Shown here one piece after another: positions 60,620 to 64,000 of a stretch of DNA of 64,000 nucleotides. This DNA is from Mallotus nudiflorus (taxonomy: Eukaryota; Streptophyta; Magnoliopsida; Malpighiales; Euphorbiaceae): contig CANTUR010000145.1 in NCBI GenBank assembly GCA_947683625.1, positions 3,365,501 through 3,429,500 on the forward strand, given 5' to 3'. Below the pieces are notes generated by a model, which ran no database searches, was not told where the DNA came from, and saw nothing but the letters and a program-made list of their open reading frames with translations. The first letter of the stretch is position 1. Each line of letters starts with the position of its first letter. The position numbers and the translations under genes are program-made.

Positions 60620-62687
60620 GATGATAATAAAAAATAATATAATAGTATGTTTAATAGTTTTATATCTATATATAACGAGTTTTAAAAAAAAAATTGAAAA
60701 AAAATTGTTATCTATATATATATATATATTTGGGTCCATTGTTGTGAACCTTTTTAAAATAAACAAATCTAATAAATACCCACAACTCTAGAATGATGTT
60801 AGCCCGTTTTCTAAGGCGAATTAGGGCCCAAAACTCGGAAGCTGTTTCACCTTCAAAATGATTGAGATACCTCACTTTTTTGTTTGAAATGGCTATGATA
60901 ATTATTCATAAATTGTGTCATTATGAATGTATATAAATTCTGACAATATATATGATTCTAGCTAAATAAGAAAATCTAATTTGATTCATCTAACTTGGAT
61001 TGATATAAAAGCTATGTATATACAATAAATTTAGGAATGATCGAATCTAATATTGAGTTAAAATTTTATAACATAAGGTAGTTAATTAAAATATAAACTT
61101 TAATAGGTAAATATGTAATTATATTAAAATTTTAATTTGTTTTTTAATTTAAAATTTTAAATACATTCATCTAAAAATGTTAAAATGACTCCATCTTGGA
61201 TGGATTGGTTTCAATTTGGAATGAATACACTCCATCAATTATATGTGAGCAGAATCCAAATATTGATTTACACTTGCATCAACAACGTCAATAGCTTAAA
61301 CATTTGGGCTACTTTTAAGTTACTCCTCGAAAAGTGCTTCTCTTGCATGTATCAACTTCAACATCTATAGTTTACTCTTTCTGAATGCAAACCAATAAGA
61401 ATGGTGGGTACCATTCATTGAAAATATAATTATTTATGGTTAATCTCCAAAATATAGTTCTTTTACACACAAATGTTTTGTTTTGGCGTGACTAATTCCA
61501 AAAAAATCACAAAATACAATTAAAAATCACTAATATTAATATGTTGAGACAATAAGCAGCAATATTTGAGACAATAATATTAATATATTTTGTGCAAAAT
61601 AAAATTCCTCAAACAATGTTATAACAAAAACAAAAATAATTACCAAAACCAACCTTATGTTCCTTCAAATAATTACTTTCAGAAAATTTTTCAATGCGCC
61701 ATTACATAAATTATATTGGCAATTAAATAATAATTTTTTAATAAATTATGTAAAATTTTTACTAATAGCTTTTTATATATAGATAAATTTATTTTAAATT
61801 AACAATGTCTTTAGAATTTTAAATAAAAATGTTAAGTTTCCTCCATTATCATCAGCACAAATGTGGCATTATATTTATTTATTGTTAAAAAACTAAAAAA
61901 AAAAAAAAAATCAAAACATAGATTATATTAAAATGTAGTAAATCGTTCAACTTGTATTCATGAATCATACAAAAACAGTGTATAACTTATTATCATTTCT
62001 TCCATATGCAAACTCCACCTAATTCGTTATCAATTGTGTGTTGTTGACATCCATCAATATATAAATTAAGGTAGTTGGTAGTCAATAATTTTGGAATGAG
62101 GTGTGAACTGCCTATTTGCATTGCATTAACATATAAGTTGATAGTTGATAGTTGATAGGTAAGTTATAATTTCTTTTTAAGCATATTCTAAAGTAAATTA
62201 TTCAAATTTTACTGTCATTCAATTTCACAATTAATCACCATAAAATTTGAATTCTACACCATATGATATTTTGGAGAGAAATTAACATTTTATAAAATTT
62301 GAATTTTGATGGTCAATATTAGAATAGTCTTATTTTTGCCATTAGGTTAAGTCACAAATTTAAGGTCAATATGAACAGAAAGATTTTTAAATCATTTGGA
62401 ACTTTTTGGTTTAATGTATATGGCATAAATACATTGATTTACAGCCTCTTAAGGCAAATTATAGAGCAAAAGCACCCAAAAAAAAAACTACAAAAGAGAA
62501 AATGAAAGTGAATAAACAAAAAAAAAAATCAGGTTTATTTTGTTTCAAATCTTATCAGCTTAAATTTCAGTTTTAAAGTTTCTTATTAGATCTAGACTCG
62601 ATTGGCAATTTTTCTTCTTCCCCATTCTCTTCTGTAGCATTCATTTAAATTTTTCCCTTGTTAAATTGAAAACTTGGAAACATATTT
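60620..62687. other. Intergenic region and laccase 3' flank
   Basis: AT-rich sequence with no coding region I can support. It contains an A-run near 61888-61905 and three copies of a 7-base AGTTGAT unit at about 62136-62157. On the minus strand an AATAAA at 62539-62534 lies about 150 bases beyond the laccase stop and could be its polyadenylation signal. The short ORF at 61185-61370 has no recognisable features. Confidence 0.6.
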
Positions 62688-62818
62688 CTAACACTTGGGT
62701 AGATCAGAAGGAGGAGGTAGCAGAGATTCATTAGGGCCTTTGCCATTGTCTACCACAAATGCCATCTTCAGTCCCCATGTTGTATGAACTTCCAAATGAC
62801 AATGCATGAACCATACCC
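62688..62818 (-). CDS. Laccase, last exon (exon n)
   Basis: 131 bases after an acceptor AG at 62819-62820. It encodes VWFMHCHLEVHTTWGLKM, the fourth copper-binding motif of multicopper oxidases: the HCH tripeptide and next His bind the type 1 and trinuclear copper, and the residue ten after the Cys is Leu, the usual axial position residue of plant laccases. The exon ends PPPSDLPKC and a TAG at 62688-62690. The phase (2 bases before the first full codon) fits the preceding exon, which ends with one base of the shared Gly codon. The small final exon is typical of plant laccase genes. Confidence 0.95.
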
Positions 62819-63057
62819 CTACAATCCCAAAAAAACATATCGATTAATTTTTACAAATACCATATCAGAAGTTGAATTTATAATTTTTTATATTTTTTCA
62901 GAGGGTGTTAGTATAGCTGTTGGAAAGAGCTGTTACCTGTCGACTTATATTAATTTTATATTTTTTCAATTGGTAGCAATACTGGGTTTTTAGTATTTTT
63001 CACTTCTTTTAATATAAAGCAGACACTAAATCATTATCGTGAGAAGTATTGTTTTAC
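62819..63057 (-). other. Laccase last intron
   Basis: 239 bases, starting GTAAAAC and ending ATTGTAG on the minus strand, AT-rich as expected for a plant intron. Joining across it restores an uninterrupted Gly-Val in the conserved segment before the HCH motif. Confidence 0.92.
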
Positions 63058-63978
63058 CTGGATTATCAGCTCTGAATCTTATAGCAGTCCATCCACCAGA
63101 AGGGACTCCAATCGTGTTCCTCTCTACAGGATCAACAAGATTGAAGTTCTTTGGATCTTTCTTGGGATCAAAGTTACCAATTCCTCTCCCAACTTGGAAG
63201 AAATTGAAGCCATGCAAATGAAGTGGGTGATTTTCAGGAGTAATCATCCCTGTGTCTTGCAAAACTAGCTGCACAGTAGAGTTATAAGCAAGTCTATAAA
63301 GCCTCGTTCCATTCGTGGTCTGAAAGTTCGTTAGTTGTGTCCCTGTGTAGTTGTACACCACCGGTGGGTTACCGGGAAAATCATCGGTGAAAACTCCACT
63401 GATGTTGAAGAAATGAGCTTGAAGAAGATCAATCTTTGGCATAACAAAGGTGACATTGTTGATATCAGCCACAACACGGCTGCCATTAACACAAGTAGCA
63501 CAAGGGTTGACACCAAGACCAACGGTGAATAAAAGTGAATGATCAATCTTTAAAGGTACATTAGCAGGATATTGTTTCGAGTTCAGGCTACGGAGAGCAT
63601 TATTGAAGTTTGTTGCTACCGGAGTGGCGTTTTTAAGAGGCGGGACGGTGAGGGTGGTGGAAGCACTAGAAAGGGTGCCTGAGTAATGTAAAGTGGCAGT
63701 GGCGGTGACATTGTCTATAGCAATAGGAGCATCCATGAAAGTGGAGGCTGTAACTAGGTACTTGCCGGAACTGCGGTCGGCGGTTAAAAGAACGTTGGTG
63801 GTTTGGCCTGGTGTTATAAGGATTGTGTCTGTTTTGAAGGGTTTAACGTAGGTGGCATCAACCTCAACAACAGTGAGTTGGTGACCAGCAATCTTGAAAA
63901 ATAATTCTTCATTAAGTGCAGCGTTGATTATCCTCAGCATGTATGTTTTTCCTGAATGTACTGGTAGGGTAAATCCTC
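63058..63978 (-). CDS. Laccase, penultimate exon (multicopper oxidase domains 2-3)
   Basis: 921 bases on the minus strand, from an acceptor (ATTGCAG) at about 63979 to a donor at 63057. It covers the end of cupredoxin domain 1/2 (GKTYMLRIINAALNEELFF), domain 2 (VKPFKTDTILITPGQTTNV), and domain 3 with the third copper motif HPLHLHGFNFFQVGRG and NLVDPVERNT. Laccases are secreted enzymes that oxidise monolignols and other phenolics with O2 in the cell wall; several N-glycosylation sequons (NVT, NSTV, NGS) fit secretion. Exon size and sequence resemble the group containing lignification laccases such as LAC2, LAC4 and LAC17, but the subgroup is not certain. No lesions are seen. The 5' exons, with the signal peptide and first two copper motifs, lie right of the window. 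Confidence 0.95.
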
Positions 63979-64000
63979 CTGCAATGGATCAAGAATGATA

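Noticed and set aside
61185..61370. 61-codon ORF between E and the laccase
   Set aside because: No recognisable motif, AT-rich codons, and the length is expected by chance.

Overview
The window is plant nuclear DNA: very AT-rich and almost entirely LTR-retrotransposon, with one recognisable host gene at the right edge. That gene is a laccase (multicopper oxidase) on the minus strand with standard GT-AG introns. Its class and intron pattern point to an angiosperm, probably a eudicot; the species cannot be named from this sequence.

All the repeats belong to one Ty3/gypsy lineage. They share a single-frame Gag-Pol, an initiator-Met tRNA primer site (TGGTATCAGAGC), a GPY/F module followed by a C-terminal chromodomain, and LTRs of about 3.1-3.2 kb that start TGTAATATCCC and end GTGACA. 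This fits a Tekay/Del-type chromovirus. Copies are nested inside one another and named here by letter. Left side: E(-) contains J(-), which contains F(+), which contains G(-). G contains solo LTRs H(-) and L(+) and truncated LTR I(-), and H contains solo LTR K(-). Right side: E contains solo LTR D(+), D contains full element A(+), and A's gag contains a tandem B/C(+). Most nestings are confirmed by 5-bp target-site duplications.

Layout: 1-19798 is element G with H, K, L and I inside it. 19799-24081 is the integrase end and 3' LTR of F. 24082-24905 holds J and E fragments. 24906-28283 is the first part of D. 28284-31522 is the 5' LTR of A and 31723-32115 the start of its gag. 32116-51503 is an LTR-internal-LTR-internal-LTR tandem with an exact 8136-bp period. 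51504-55842 is the rest of A's gag-pol and 55900-59138 its 3' LTR. 59139-59625 ends D, and 59626-60619 ends E. 60620-62687 is intergenic, and 62688-63978 holds the last two laccase exons.

The most unusual structures are the three-LTR tandem, whose two near-identical internal regions share three nonsense codons, and a set of GC-rich hairpin modules and exon-like segments repeated in every complete LTR of the family. The latter look like a conserved structured or spliced leader and are the best candidate for something not yet described. No element here has an uninterrupted Gag-Pol, so none appears autonomous.
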